A model generated the notes under the pieces. That model did no database searches. It saw nothing but the letters and a program-made list of their open reading frames with translations, and was not told the DNA's origin. Position numbers and translations under genes: made by a program. Positions 36,191-45,446 of a DNA stretch of 64,000 bases are shown piece after piece (positions within the stretch are counted from its first letter, which is position 1; each line of letters starts with the position of its first letter). This stretch comes from CAYYUA01 sp964542585 (lineage in GTDB: Bacteria; Bacteroidota; Bacteroidia; CAILMK01; CAYYUA01), in the NCBI GenBank assembly GCA_964542585.1, contig CAZIUI010000016.1, positions 1 to 64,000 on the forward strand, in the 5' to 3' direction.

Positions 36191-36760
36191 ATGGCAACGA
36201 CAGCGGATTTTAAAAATGGCCTGTGCCTGGAAATCAATGATGAGCTTTATCAAATTATTGATTTCCTCCATAAAAAACCCGGAAAGGGTGCCGCTTTTGT
36301 CCGTACTAAACTTAAAAACGTTCATGATGGACGCGTTTTCGAAAAAACCTTTTCAGCAGGTGAAAAGGTAACCACTGCCAGGGTTGAAGAGCGTGATTTC
36401 CAGTTCCTCTACAGTGATGACACAGGTTACCACTTCATGAATGAGGAGAATTTTGAACAAGTAACCCTGGAAAGTAACCTCATCGATAATCCGGCAATGC
36501 TTAAAGAAGGTTTATCGGTAACAATTGTTTACCACGATGAAACCGAAACTCCCATAAAGGTTAAATTACCACAATTTATTGAAGCTGAAATCACTTACAC
36601 TGAACCTGGAGTTAAGGGTGATACTGCTACCAATACATTGAAACCCGCCACAATTGAAACCGGAGCAAGTGTTCAGGTTCCCCTTTTCATGGAAAATGGG
36701 GAGCGGATAAGGGTAGATACTCGCACAAACTCCTACGTGGAAAGGGTTAAACAAAAGTAG
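36191..36760 (+). CDS. efp: Translation elongation factor P
   Basis: This 189-residue EF-P starts MATTADFKNGLCLEI; an ATG two codons earlier is an alternative. Domain I carries HKKPGKGAAFVRTKLKN, where the Lys in PGKG (residue 32 here) is the tip residue that approaches the peptidyl-transferase centre. Domains II and III follow, ending with the EF-P signature around ENGERIRVDTRTNSYVERV. EF-P relieves stalling at polyproline. No modification enzyme is encoded nearby, so whether the Lys is modified is open. Confidence 0.96.
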   Translation: MATTADFKNGLCLEINDELYQIIDFLHKKPGKGAAFVRTKLKNVHDGRVFEKTFSAGEKVTTARVEERDFQFLYSDDTGYHFMNEENFEQVTLESNLIDNPAMLKEGLSVTIVYHDETETPIKVKLPQFIEAEITYTEPGVKGDTATNTLKPATIETGASVQVPLFMENGERIRVDTRTNSYVERVKQK

Positions 36761-36860
36761 GTTTTCTTAGCAGATCGCTTTCCTCGTTATTTATTATTCA
36801 TGCTTTATTAGATTTGGCCCGAATATTTAAAGTACCTGTTTAAGCCTAAATACTGCGCCC

Positions 36861-37412
36861 ATGGACCTAAAGCAAATACAGGATCTCATTGAATTTGTCT
36901 CCCAAAGTGGGGTTAGCGAAGTCAAGCTTGAAAAAGACGACATCAAGCTGACCATTAAAACCCAGACTGAGGAAGAGGGAGAAAAAGCTTCCGCCCCTAC
37001 TGCGGTTTATCCCCAGATGATGCCCCCGCAAATGATGGCCGGCCAAGCACCCATGCCCCAACAGCAGCCTGCGCCTTCTCAACAGCAACCTGCTGAACCA
37101 GTCCCTCAGCAATCGGAGAGTACTGGACAGTCCGCCCAAGTTTCAGAGGGAGAAGTTGATGAATCCCAATATTTACGGATTAGCTCACCCATGATCGGTA
37201 CTTTTTACACATCGCCAAGTCCGGAAAAAGACGCCTATGTAAAGGTAGGTGACCAAGTGCAGGCTGGTCAGGTCGTTTGTGTGGTAGAGGCTATGAAGCT
37301 TTTTAATGAAATTGAATCAGAGGTTTCAGGTAAAATTGTAAAGATCGCTGTTGATAATGCCGCTCCTGTAGAATATGATCAGACCTTATTCCTGGTAGAT
37401 CCGAATGGTTAA
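36861..37412 (+). CDS. accB: Biotin carboxyl carrier protein of acetyl-CoA carboxylase
   Basis: This 183-residue protein has an N-terminal helix-rich stretch (DLKQIQDLIEFVSQSGVSEVKLE), then a Pro/Gln/Met-rich flexible linker (about 45-95). The C-terminal biotinyl domain carries VVEAMKLFNEIE, where Lys146 is the biotinylation site, and SPMIGTFYTSPSP. It carries the biotin between AccC and the carboxyltransferase. It precedes accC by 48 bases. Confidence 0.96.
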   Translation: MDLKQIQDLIEFVSQSGVSEVKLEKDDIKLTIKTQTEEEGEKASAPTAVYPQMMPPQMMAGQAPMPQQQPAPSQQQPAEPVPQQSESTGQSAQVSEGEVDESQYLRISSPMIGTFYTSPSPEKDAYVKVGDQVQAGQVVCVVEAMKLFNEIESEVSGKIVKIAVDNAAPVEYDQTLFLVDPNG

Positions 37413-37460
37413 GCATCCAATCTTTTTTCAAAACCCTACTCAGAAGCTTATCCCGTCTAT

Positions 37461-38798
37461 ATGTTTCGTAAAATATTAGTGGCAAACCGGGGAGAAATAG
37501 CCCTACGGGTTATTCGTAGCTGTAGAGAAATGGGTATTCCTACAGTTGCTGTTTACAGCCAAGCTGATAAAGAAAGTCTTCATGTAAGGTTTGCTGATGA
37601 AGCAGTATGTATTGGTCCACCCCAGAGTCATTATTCTTATTTAAAAATCCCCAATATCATAGCGGCAGCAGAAATTACCAATGCTGATGCCATCCATCCA
37701 GGTTACGGTTTTTTATCAGAGTCCTCCAAGTTTTCTGAGACTTGTCAGCTTAATGATATCAAATTCATTGGTGCCACGGCCTCTATGATAGATGCAATGG
37801 GTGATAAGGCCAAGGCCATTGACACCATGAAGCGAGCCGGGGTACCTACGGTACCTGGCTCTAATGGCTTGTTAAAGAATGTAAACCAAGCCAAAAAAGT
37901 GGCCGCCGATATCGGTTATCCCGTAATGCTAAAAGCCTCTGCTGGTGGCGGTGGTAAGGGTATGCGCATTGTAGATAGTGAAGAGCAAATGCAAAAGCAA
38001 TGGGATAGCGCCCGTCAAGAGGCAGGCTCAGCTTTTGGAAGTGAAGCTATTTACATGGAAAAGTTCGTAGAGGAACCGCGCCACGTAGAGTTCCAGATTG
38101 TAGGGGATCAATTCGGGACCATTAGCCATTTGTCTGAAAGGGATTGTACCATCCAGCGTAGACACCAAAAACTGATTGAAGAAACCCCATCCCCATCTAT
38201 AACACCTGAACTAAGAACAAAAATGGGCAATGCTGCAATACGTGCAGCAAAGGCAGTCGATTATGAGGGCTTAGGAACAATTGAATTCTTGGTGGATAAG
38301 CACAAGAATTTCTATTTCATGGAAATGAATACCCGCATACAGGTGGAACATCCCATTACCGAGGAAGTCATCAATTATGACCTGGTGAAGGAGCAGATAC
38401 AGGTGGCGGCTGGCATGCCGATCTCAGGTAAAAACCACTTCCCGGAAAAATTTGCTATGGAATGCCGCATTAACGCGGAAGATCCCTACAAAGACTTCAG
38501 GCCTACTCCAGGTTACATCAATAACCTTCACAAGCCAGGCGGCCATGGCGTGAGGGTGGACACCCATGTGTACGATGGATACAAGATTCCCCCTTATTAT
38601 GATTCCATGATCGGCAAACTGATAACAACCGGTAGAACAAGGGAAGAAGCCATTGAACGAATGAAAAGGTGTTTAGATGAGTTTATAATTGAAGGGATCC
38701 CTACTACTATTCCCCTTCATTTGCAGGTGTTAGATACTAAAGCATTCCGATCGGCAAATTATACTACCAAATACATGGATGAATTCCAAATCCAGTAA
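37461..38798 (+). CDS. accC: Biotin carboxylase subunit of acetyl-CoA carboxylase
   Basis: This 445-residue ATP-grasp enzyme carboxylates biotin on AccB with bicarbonate and ATP. It shows KILVANRGEIALRVIRSCREMGI, the ATP-binding glycine loop KASAGGGGKGMRIV, SERDCTIQRRHQKLIEE, and the metal/active-site MEMNTRIQVEHPITEEV. It completes the lipid-synthesis block plsX-fabH-efp-accB-accC. The carboxyltransferase genes are elsewhere. Confidence 0.97.
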   Translation: MFRKILVANRGEIALRVIRSCREMGIPTVAVYSQADKESLHVRFADEAVCIGPPQSHYSYLKIPNIIAAAEITNADAIHPGYGFLSESSKFSETCQLNDIKFIGATASMIDAMGDKAKAIDTMKRAGVPTVPGSNGLLKNVNQAKKVAADIGYPVMLKASAGGGGKGMRIVDSEEQMQKQWDSARQEAGSAFGSEAIYMEKFVEEPRHVEFQIVGDQFGTISHLSERDCTIQRRHQKLIEETPSPSITPELRTKMGNAAIRAAKAVDYEGLGTIEFLVDKHKNFYFMEMNTRIQVEHPITEEVINYDLVKEQIQVAAGMPISGKNHFPEKFAMECRINAEDPYKDFRPTPGYINNLHKPGGHGVRVDTHVYDGYKIPPYYDSMIGKLITTGRTREEAIERMKRCLDEFIIEGIPTTIPLHLQVLDTKAFRSANYTTKYMDEFQIQ

Positions 38799-38846
38799 GC
38801 CGGTGGTTCCTGGCGGGTTTACACCAAATGAGTAAGGCAACTGATT

Positions 38847-38878
38847 TTTGGGAATTCAGCTTTAATCGGCTATTTTTG
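38847..38878 (+). promoter_or_regulatory. Bacteroidota-type promoter (TTTG-N20-TATTTTTG) for rplM operon
   Basis: A -33-like TTTG at 38847-38850 and a perfect -7 TATTTTTG at 38871-38878 are separated by 20 bases, the expected geometry for the Bacteroidota primary sigma factor. The rplM GTG start lies 35 bases after the -7 element. Confidence 0.68.
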
Positions 38879-38913
38879 CACATACTTTTAGCAAACCCCA
38901 AAAGGGAACAAGC

Positions 38914-39357
38914 GTGGATTCATTAAGTTATAAAACAGGTTTTGCGAATACAACTACAGTTAAATCGAACTGGTACGTTGTGGATGCTGAAAACAAAGTA
39001 GTTGGCCGGCTGGCATCGGAGATAGCAAGGATCATACGTGGTAAGCACAAACCGGAATACACACCGCACGTTAATTGCGGTGACAAAGTTGTGGTTATCA
39101 ATGCAGATAAAGTCCGATTTACCGGGAATAAATTTGAGCAGAAAATTTACCGGAGTTATTCGGGTTATCCAAGTGGACAGAAAGAAAAAACTCCCAGGGA
39201 ATTTCAGGAATACAAGCCCGTAGAAATTCTTAAAAAAGCAGTTTACGGAATGCTTCCCAAGAACAAGCTGCAAAAGCGGTTCATGAATAACCTTTTTCTC
39301 TACGAAGGGGAACAACATAACCAAGAAGCTCAGCAGCCTCAAAAAATAGATCTCTAA
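38914..39357 (+). CDS. rplM: 50S ribosomal protein uL13
   Basis: This 147-residue protein shows NWYVVDAENKVVGRLASEIARIIRGKHKPEYTPHVNCGDKV-type family order and the GYPSGQKEKTPREF and MLPKNKLQKRFMNNLFLYEG segments of uL13. It starts with GTG at 38914 after a GGGAAC stretch. It is the first gene of a translation cluster with rpsI (11 bases later), rpsB and tsf, and a well-formed promoter lies directly upstream. Confidence 0.95.
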   Translation: MDSLSYKTGFANTTTVKSNWYVVDAENKVVGRLASEIARIIRGKHKPEYTPHVNCGDKVVVINADKVRFTGNKFEQKIYRSYSGYPSGQKEKTPREFQEYKPVEILKKAVYGMLPKNKLQKRFMNNLFLYEGEQHNQEAQQPQKIDL

Positions 39358-39368
39358 AGACTTCCAAT

Positions 39369-39755
39369 ATGAGTTACACTTTAGCAACTGGCCGCCGAAA
39401 AACAGCCATTGCCCGCGTTTATATAGCTAGTGGTAGCGGTAATATGACCGTTAATGGTAAATCTTACGATAGTTACTTTACCCACCTTCCCTACCAGGTT
39501 ATTGTATCCGAAGCTTTCAGGCTTTCAGAGGTTGAAGGTCAGTATGATGTAAAAGTCAACGTTACCGGTGGCGGGTTAGCTAGCCAGGCGGAAGCTGTTC
39601 GTCATGGGATTTCCCAAGCTTTGGTTAAAGAGAATGAAGATTTTAAAAAGCCGCTTAAGGATGCCGGTTACGTGAGCCGTGATGACCGGATGAAAGAGCG
39701 GAAAAAAGCCGGCCTGAAGAAGGCACGTAAGAGAAGTCAATACAGAAAGCGTTAA
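39369..39755 (+). CDS. rpsI: 30S ribosomal protein uS9
   Basis: This 128-residue protein begins with TGRRKTAIARVYI and ends with the signature basic tail KKAGLKKARKRSQYRKR, whose C-terminal Lys-Arg reaches the P-site tRNA anticodon in the family. GGGLASQAEAVRHGISQALV is the conserved central segment. It is separated from rplM by 11 bases, and from rpsB by 10. Confidence 0.97.
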   Translation: MSYTLATGRRKTAIARVYIASGSGNMTVNGKSYDSYFTHLPYQVIVSEAFRLSEVEGQYDVKVNVTGGGLASQAEAVRHGISQALVKENEDFKKPLKDAGYVSRDDRMKERKKAGLKKARKRSQYRKR

Positions 39756-39765
39756 AATACAGTAT

Positions 39766-40554
39766 ATGGCGGAAGAGACTAATATTGAGAGTTTGCTGGA
39801 GGTGGGATCACACTTTGGGCATTTAAGAAGTAAGTGGAATCCCAATATGGCACCCTACATCTTCATGGAGAAGAACGGTATCCATATTGTGGATCTGAAT
39901 AAAACTCAACGTAAGTTAGAAGAAGCTTGCAATGCAGCCCACAACCTGGCTGCCTCGGGCAAAAAAATCCTTTACGTTGCTACCAAAAAGCAAGCAAAAG
40001 ATATCGTTACCGAGCAAGCTAAGCGTGTAAACATGCCGTTTGTTACCCAACGTTGGTTAGGGGGTATGCTTACCAACTTCGCTACGGTGAGAAAGTCCAT
40101 CAAGAAGATGAGTAACATTGATCGGATGTTCAACGATGGTACTGTGGATAAAATGGCCAAGCGGGAACGCTTGGCTTTAGAACGTGAAAGAGAAAAGCTG
40201 GAAAGTGTACTAGGCGGTATCACCGATCTCAACAGGCCACCCGCTGCAGTTTTTATCGTTGATATCGTTAAGGAACATATCGCTATGGCGGAAGCCAACA
40301 AGCTAGAATTGACGTCTTTTGCCATTACCGATACAAATGCAAACCCTGAAAAACCCAGCTATCCCATTCCCGCAAACGATGATGCCTCCAAATCCATAGC
40401 CCTGATCACTGAAAAGTTTACGGATGCCGTAGAAGCTGGGTTGAAGGAACGAGAAGAGAAGAAACAGGCAAAAGACAAGGAAAAAGTGGAAGCCCAGCAA
40501 TCACAGGAAGGAGGAGAGAATACAGAGGCAAACCAAGCTGAATCAGAAGAATAA
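39766..40554 (+). CDS. rpsB: 30S ribosomal protein uS2
   Basis: This 262-residue protein shows the uS2 motifs LLEVGSHFGHLRSKWNPNM, YIFMEKNGIHIVDLNKT, QRWLGGMLTNFATVRKS and AFVIDTNANP-like SFAITDTNANPEKPSYPIPANDD. The last ~40 residues are a Glu/Gln/Lys-rich tail, longer than in E. coli. Downstream tsf follows after 33 bases, the near-universal rpsB-tsf pair. Confidence 0.97.
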   Translation: MAEETNIESLLEVGSHFGHLRSKWNPNMAPYIFMEKNGIHIVDLNKTQRKLEEACNAAHNLAASGKKILYVATKKQAKDIVTEQAKRVNMPFVTQRWLGGMLTNFATVRKSIKKMSNIDRMFNDGTVDKMAKRERLALEREREKLESVLGGITDLNRPPAAVFIVDIVKEHIAMAEANKLELTSFAITDTNANPEKPSYPIPANDDASKSIALITEKFTDAVEAGLKEREEKKQAKDKEKVEAQQSQEGGENTEANQAESEE

Positions 40555-40587
40555 TCTTAACAATCCTTTTAAAAGTATAAAGCTGTC

Positions 40588-41424
40588 ATGGCAGTATCAG
40601 CAACTGATGTTAATAAACTTCGCCAGCACACAGGGGCTGGAATGATGGACTGTAAAAAAGCCTTGGAGGAGTCCGATGGGGATTTTGATGAAGCGGTTTC
40701 TTACCTGAGAAAAAAAGGCGCAAAAGTTTCAACTAAAAGGGCAGATAAAGAAGCCAATGAAGGCCGTGTTGAAGCCCTTACTACCAAGGACCGTAAAACA
40801 GGAGTTATTCTAGCCGCCAATTGCGAAACGGATTTTGTTGCCAAAAATGATGACTTCACGCATTTTGTGAAACAGTCAGCCCAAGCGGCACTGAACCATA
40901 AGCCCAGTGATCTTGAAGCATTGAAAGAAGCAACCATCGATGGTACTACCGTCAGTACTATGATGGAAGATCAAATGGCAAAAATCGGAGAAAAGATAAC
41001 GCTATCCACTTATCATCTATTAGAGGGCGAATATGTAGAAGGTTACAACCACTTTGGGAACCAAATAGGTGTGTTAGTTGCATTTAACAAATCCGGTGAC
41101 CACATTGCTCAGCCAGCCCAAGATATAGCTATGCAAATAGCAGCTATGGGGGCTATGGCTGTTGATAGGGATGGCATACCAGAAGAGGCTATTAACCAAG
41201 AGCTAGAAGTAGCTAAAGAGCAAATCAGGCAAGAGGGAAAACCCGATCACTTGGTAGATAAGATTGCCCAAGGTAAGCTCAACAAATTCTACAAAGAAAA
41301 TACACTTCTGGAGCAAGAGTTTGTAAAGGATTCCGAAAAAACCGTTAAAGACTTCCTGGCTGAAGTTGATACTGATTTGAAGGTCACGAATTTCAGGCGG
41401 ATAGCCATCGGTGGTAACGGTTAA
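40588..41424 (+). CDS. tsf: Elongation factor Ts
   Basis: This 278-residue nucleotide-exchange factor for EF-Tu has an N-terminal UBA-like domain with LRQHTGAGMMDCKKALEESDGD. The core includes the TDFVAKNDDF motif, whose equivalent contacts the EF-Tu magnesium site. It is followed immediately by a strong terminator, which closes the rplM-rpsI-rpsB-tsf unit. Confidence 0.97.
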   Translation: MAVSATDVNKLRQHTGAGMMDCKKALEESDGDFDEAVSYLRKKGAKVSTKRADKEANEGRVEALTTKDRKTGVILAANCETDFVAKNDDFTHFVKQSAQAALNHKPSDLEALKEATIDGTTVSTMMEDQMAKIGEKITLSTYHLLEGEYVEGYNHFGNQIGVLVAFNKSGDHIAQPAQDIAMQIAAMGAMAVDRDGIPEEAINQELEVAKEQIRQEGKPDHLVDKIAQGKLNKFYKENTLLEQEFVKDSEKTVKDFLAEVDTDLKVTNFRRIAIGGNG

Positions 41425-41430
41425 AAATTA

Positions 41431-41463
41431 AAAGCGGCTTTGATATCAAAGCCGCTTTTTTTT
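41431..41463 (+). terminator. Rho-independent terminator after tsf
   Basis: A perfect 28-base palindrome (AAAGCGGCTTTGA and its complement, meeting at TA) is followed by a run of about nine Ts. It lies seven bases past the tsf stop codon. Confidence 0.93.
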
Positions 41464-41545
41464 GCTTATACTTACCAAGATCAAAACCCTAAAACCTTTT
41501 AAGGGGAGTATAAATAAATAGCCTAAGCGGAAATCTAACATCACC

Positions 41546-42253
41546 ATGGCATACAAACGCGTGCTCCTAAAGCTTAGCGGTGAATCCCTGATGGGAGATA
41601 ACTCCTACGGTATTAATGGCAAAACGCTTTCCCATTACGCCCATGAGATCAAAAAGGTTGTAGATTCAGGTTATGAAGTAGGCGTTGTAATTGGTGGCGG
41701 GAATATTTTCCGGGGTATTGAGGCCTCCGATGATGGCATAATGGATCGGGCGCAAGGTGATTACATGGGTATGCTCGCAACCGTTATCAACGGAATGGCC
41801 TTACAAACAGCAATTGAATCAATTGGCCTACAAACGCGACTTCAATCTGCCATTAAGATGGAGGAGATTTGTGAGCCCTACATCCGGAGGCGAGCCATTC
41901 GTCATCTTGAAAAAAGCCGCGTTGTGATTTTTGCCGCAGGCACGGGTAATGCATATTTTACAACCGATACAGCCGCTGTTTTAAGGGCTATTGAAGTGAA
42001 TGCAGATGCCATCTTCAAAGGGACCCGTGTAGATGGCGTATATTCCGCTGATCCCGAGCAGGATATCAATGCGGAACGTTTTAGCCACATCACATTTGAT
42101 GAAGTTTACCGGAAGAACCTGAATGTAATGGATATGACAGCTTTTACGCTGTGTAAAGAAAATTCCCTACCCGTTGTGGTTTTTAATATCATTGAGACCG
42201 GCAACTTTTTAAGAGTTATACAACAGGAGCCTGTAGGCACCTTGGTTAACTAA
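41546..42253 (+). CDS. pyrH: Uridylate kinase
   Basis: This 235-residue UMP kinase of the amino-acid-kinase fold phosphorylates UMP to UDP. Motifs: RVLLKLSGESLMGD, VIGGGNIFRG, MDRAQGDYMGMLATVINGMAL, GTGNAYFTTDTAAVLRA and the nucleotide-site KGTRVDGVYSADPEQD. It follows tsf, as in most bacteria, but is separated by a terminator and likely has its own promoter. Its last four bases overlap the end of the convergent AI-2E family gene. Confidence 0.97.
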   Translation: MAYKRVLLKLSGESLMGDNSYGINGKTLSHYAHEIKKVVDSGYEVGVVIGGGNIFRGIEASDDGIMDRAQGDYMGMLATVINGMALQTAIESIGLQTRLQSAIKMEEICEPYIRRRAIRHLEKSRVVIFAAGTGNAYFTTDTAAVLRAIEVNADAIFKGTRVDGVYSADPEQDINAERFSHITFDEVYRKNLNVMDMTAFTLCKENSLPVVVFNIIETGNFLRVIQQEPVGTLVN

Positions 42254-43377
42254 ACCTCATTATCACTCTTATAAAAAAGCTTCTTAAATAACCGGTAACG
42301 GGAATCATTAAAGTGATCAAGTAATTGATCATTTTTTCCTCCTATATGACTGCCTAATAGGTAAGCCAAGGGTTTAGTAGATGTGATCTGGGCTAACCCT
42401 AACCGAATAATACCCATTATCGGCAAGGCTAGAATTAAACCAATAATGCCCCAAATAGCTCCAAACACAAATAAAGCAATAATAGCGGCTAAAGGATTTA
42501 ACTCTACCTTAGAGCCAATTACCCGCGGAGTGATAAGGTTTCCTTCCACTTGCTGAACAACAACAAATAGTACCACGACCATTACAGGTTGCCATACAGT
42601 ATCAAGGTTGATAAGCGCAAATAAAAAAGGCAGTAGCCCTCCTATAAATGTGCCAATATAAGGAATAATAGCCAGAAAAGCTGCTAAGAATCCCCAGAAC
42701 AGCGGATATGGTAGCCTGATCAACCACAATCCGGTAGAATTCAAAATCCCAAGAATAAGAATAACAATGCCCAACCCGTAAATATACCCCTGGGCTATTC
42801 CTAAAATTTCCTGTATGAATTGATTGACTTTATCTCTCCTATTTTCGTTCACCTGAAGTAATAGAAACTGCCTGAAGTCTGACCGGTAAAGCAACAACAA
42901 AAAACTATAGATGGGTAATAACCCCAATGTTGTTAAAAATATGGAGGGTAAATTAAAATTACCAGCCAAATAATTGATAGCCCGTGTTCCTGCTTTAGTC
43001 GTCCATTTTTCAGCAGTATTGGCCCCTAAGTTAAAAGTAGATGCCATCCAAGCCACTACCTGCTGAAGCAGGTCAGGGATGACTTTCCCAAGTTTTTGTA
43101 GTTCTCCTAAAAATGGCCACACCTGTTGAGAAAAAAACCACAAAATTCCTAATCCGAGCCCGAATGCCAGGACTTCACCCAGAATTATGGCAATAATACG
43201 GCTCTTAACAACCCTTTCTAACCTACTACACAGGGGGTACAAAATCATCGCAAAAAAAATACTTGCCACCAATGGGATCAGAATACCACGACCGATCACC
43301 ATTAAATAACCGATAATGCTGAAGGTTAGCAGCAAGTAAGTAAGGCTTGAGATTTTGATTCGCTGTAAGGTCATCAA
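42250..43377 (-). CDS. AI-2E family transporter (PerM/TqsA-like)
   Basis: This 375-residue polytopic membrane protein has N-terminal helices around residues 12-40 and 60-80. A hydrophilic helical segment follows, then C-terminal helices with the family pattern PLFWGFLAAFLAIIPYIGTFIGGLLP and GNLITPRVIGSKVELNPLAAI. Family members export autoinducer-2, sodium or other small molecules; the substrate here is unknown. The tail of ~40 residues is charged. It faces pyrH tail to tail. Confidence 0.9.
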   Translation of the reverse strand: MMTLQRIKISSLTYLLLTFSIIGYLMVIGRGILIPLVASIFFAMILYPLCSRLERVVKSRIIAIILGEVLAFGLGLGILWFFSQQVWPFLGELQKLGKVIPDLLQQVVAWMASTFNLGANTAEKWTTKAGTRAINYLAGNFNLPSIFLTTLGLLPIYSFLLLLYRSDFRQFLLLQVNENRRDKVNQFIQEILGIAQGYIYGLGIVILILGILNSTGLWLIRLPYPLFWGFLAAFLAIIPYIGTFIGGLLPFLFALINLDTVWQPVMVVVLFVVVQQVEGNLITPRVIGSKVELNPLAAIIALFVFGAIWGIIGLILALPIMGIIRLGLAQITSTKPLAYLLGSHIGGKNDQLLDHFNDSRYRLFKKLFYKSDNEV

Positions 43378-44226
43378 CCACTGAGCAATCTGGTACCTAT
43401 ATCCACGAAAGTAAACCGATTTTTAGAAATGACGACTTTTAAAAGTGACTGCAAACCACCCTTGATAATAAAAGTAGCTATTATCAAATAAAAATTATAC
43501 ATTATGGTTTCATTGCATTCATACTCAATTATTAATAAAAATATATGATCTTTAAATACCTACAATACATTAATAAAAAATATAAAGCTATTACAATTTA
43601 TAAAAATTCAATTGCATCAGCAATTCTACCAGAGGCTTAAAAAGAAAATTCGATCCAAGTTAAAAATTAAAATTGTATTCCTTTTTTGATGCTGAACCTG
43701 GGTTAATCTTTATCCGTATAACGCGGACCGCATTTTTTCAAAACCGGAAATAGGGTACATGGAATGGGGATCAAGGAAGAGAATTATTGCTCCTTTCCTG
43801 TATTGCTTCCGGGGTAAAAATTACCTCCACAAAACCTAAACCGGGATCATTCGGGCCCTTTTCTTTTTAATATCCTTATCTGGGGTAAATGGGGTTTTAC
43901 TTTTTTGAACTAATAGGTGCATTCGACTTTTCTGCGCTTATTTACCAGCCCGGAGCCCTTGATACGGTAACAGGCCCTCTTTTTTTACGGTAAACCCCGT
44001 AGAGATCCTGATCCTGAACTTGTTTTTCCTGATAGGGCCGTAGGCATATTAACGCCTGAAGTGAAAAATCATCCATACTTAAAAGGAACGCTGAACAACG
44101 GGAAGCTAACATCCTCCACTGCCAATAGCACTTGCCAAGTTAATGGGATTTTCAAGATCAAGCTGGTAAAAAATCTCTAGAGAAATTCTGTACCTTGGGT
44201 GAACCCCTATAGCGTTCCATTAAAGC
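43378..44226. other. Non-coding spacer with possible remnant of an unidentified gene
   Basis: About 850 bases without an intact gene. The first 300 bases are AT-rich. On the plus strand an open frame from 43971 to the TAG at 44178-44180 (69 codons, no good start) reads in part FYGKPRRDPDPELVF, VGILTPEVKNHPYLKG and CQVNGIFKIKLV. An overlapping second frame just upstream reads GAFDFSALIYQPGALDTVTG and would join it by one frameshift at a T run. This suggests a decayed gene, but I do not recognise the family. Confidence 0.35.
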
Positions 44227-45432
44227 TTAATGGGAATGCCCACCGCCAGCTCCTTCCATCATTTCCCTTAGCAAGTAATGGGCATTGTGGGTTACAAAAC
44301 GGGCACTTGATGGTAAAGCCTCTTTCATGTTAATTGCTGTGAACTGCCCATTAGAAGACCCGATTCCAATGGTTTTACGTTTAAAGATTACCGTATCCTT
44401 CTTGGCATTGGTGGTGTAGAAAAGGTACTGATGGTCTTCATGCCGAACTACCCCCCCATTTGGTAGCGCCAATCCCTGATCAGTGGATGTTGAGACTTGT
44501 ACATCCAAGACCATTCCAGGCTTAAATTCATCGGGTACCGTATCAAGGCTAACATATACAGGTACTGCTTGTGCATTGCTTTCGATTCCATGGCTGATTC
44601 CTACTATTTCCCCACTCACAGGGGCACCCTGGCCATCTATACGCTGGGCATAAACTTTTTGTCCTTTGACCACCTTATTGATTTGTTTCTGGTGTATCAT
44701 GACTTTAAGCCTCAAGTGCCGCCTTTCTAACACTTTGAATGCTGCTTCATTTCGCTTTACATAATCACCGATGTGCCTATTTACTTCTTGAACAACGCCC
44801 TTGAAAGGAGATAGCAGCGGGATAGCATTTTGCAACTTTTTACTTTTTGCTATATCATCAGGATCCAGGTTTAGCATCTTAAGTTCTGATTTATACCCGT
44901 TTACTTTCTGTTGAAGACTTTTGTAGGCAGCCTCGGCCTCCTGAAGACTACCTTCTGATCCAACCTCCCCTTCATACAGGGTCTTTTTGCGGTTATACTC
45001 AGCCTTGCGATATTTAAGTTTAGCCAGTGCCTCAAGGTATTGCTTTTGGAGTTTTACAAAGTAGGGATCTTGAATTTTTCCTAAGACCTGACCTTTTTTG
45101 ACCATTTCACCTTTTTTCACCCTAATATCCGAAAGGCGCCCGCCTTTTACATTACTAATACTAGCAACATGCTGAGCAGGTACCACTACCGATCCTGTAG
45201 TTTGAAAAGTTTCTTCCAGGTCCATGGAGAGCACCTCCCCTACCTGTATATCTACCAGTGCCATTTGTTTTTTAGAAAGGCGGACCGTGTTTTCTTCTTT
45301 ATGATGATCATGGGCTTCTTCAGAATGGGTCTTTTCCGCTTCTTCAGGCTTTTTTGAGGTATTACCGCCACACTGGATGTTTGTTATGCTCAATGAAACC
45401 AACGAGATAAAAATAAGGCATTTTTTATACAT
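44227..45432 (-). CDS. Heavy-metal efflux RND periplasmic adaptor (CzcB/CusB type) lipoprotein
   Basis: This 401-residue membrane-fusion protein has a signal peptide and lipobox-like IQC at about residue 21. A His/Glu-rich segment (HSEEAHDHHKEE) follows, then the barrel-sandwich hybrid (VKKGEMVKKGQVLGKI), a coiled-coil hairpin (about 125-195) and beta-barrel domains. It ends with GGGHSH. The His-rich ends suggest metal contact, as in CzcB/CusB. It follows the fused pump gene by 14 bases on the same strand and provides the periplasmic link in the efflux system. Confidence 0.92.
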   Translation of the reverse strand: MYKKCLIFISLVSLSITNIQCGGNTSKKPEEAEKTHSEEAHDHHKEENTVRLSKKQMALVDIQVGEVLSMDLEETFQTTGSVVVPAQHVASISNVKGGRLSDIRVKKGEMVKKGQVLGKIQDPYFVKLQKQYLEALAKLKYRKAEYNRKKTLYEGEVGSEGSLQEAEAAYKSLQQKVNGYKSELKMLNLDPDDIAKSKKLQNAIPLLSPFKGVVQEVNRHIGDYVKRNEAAFKVLERRHLRLKVMIHQKQINKVVKGQKVYAQRIDGQGAPVSGEIVGISHGIESNAQAVPVYVSLDTVPDEFKPGMVLDVQVSTSTDQGLALPNGGVVRHEDHQYLFYTTNAKKDTVIFKRKTIGIGSSNGQFTAINMKEALPSSARFVTHNAHYLLREMMEGAGGGHSH

Positions 45433-45446
45433 AGTTTTATACTTTT

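Noticed and set aside
41431..41458. Perfect 28-base palindrome as a possible operator
   Set aside because: Its place right after tsf and the following T run make a terminator the simpler reading.
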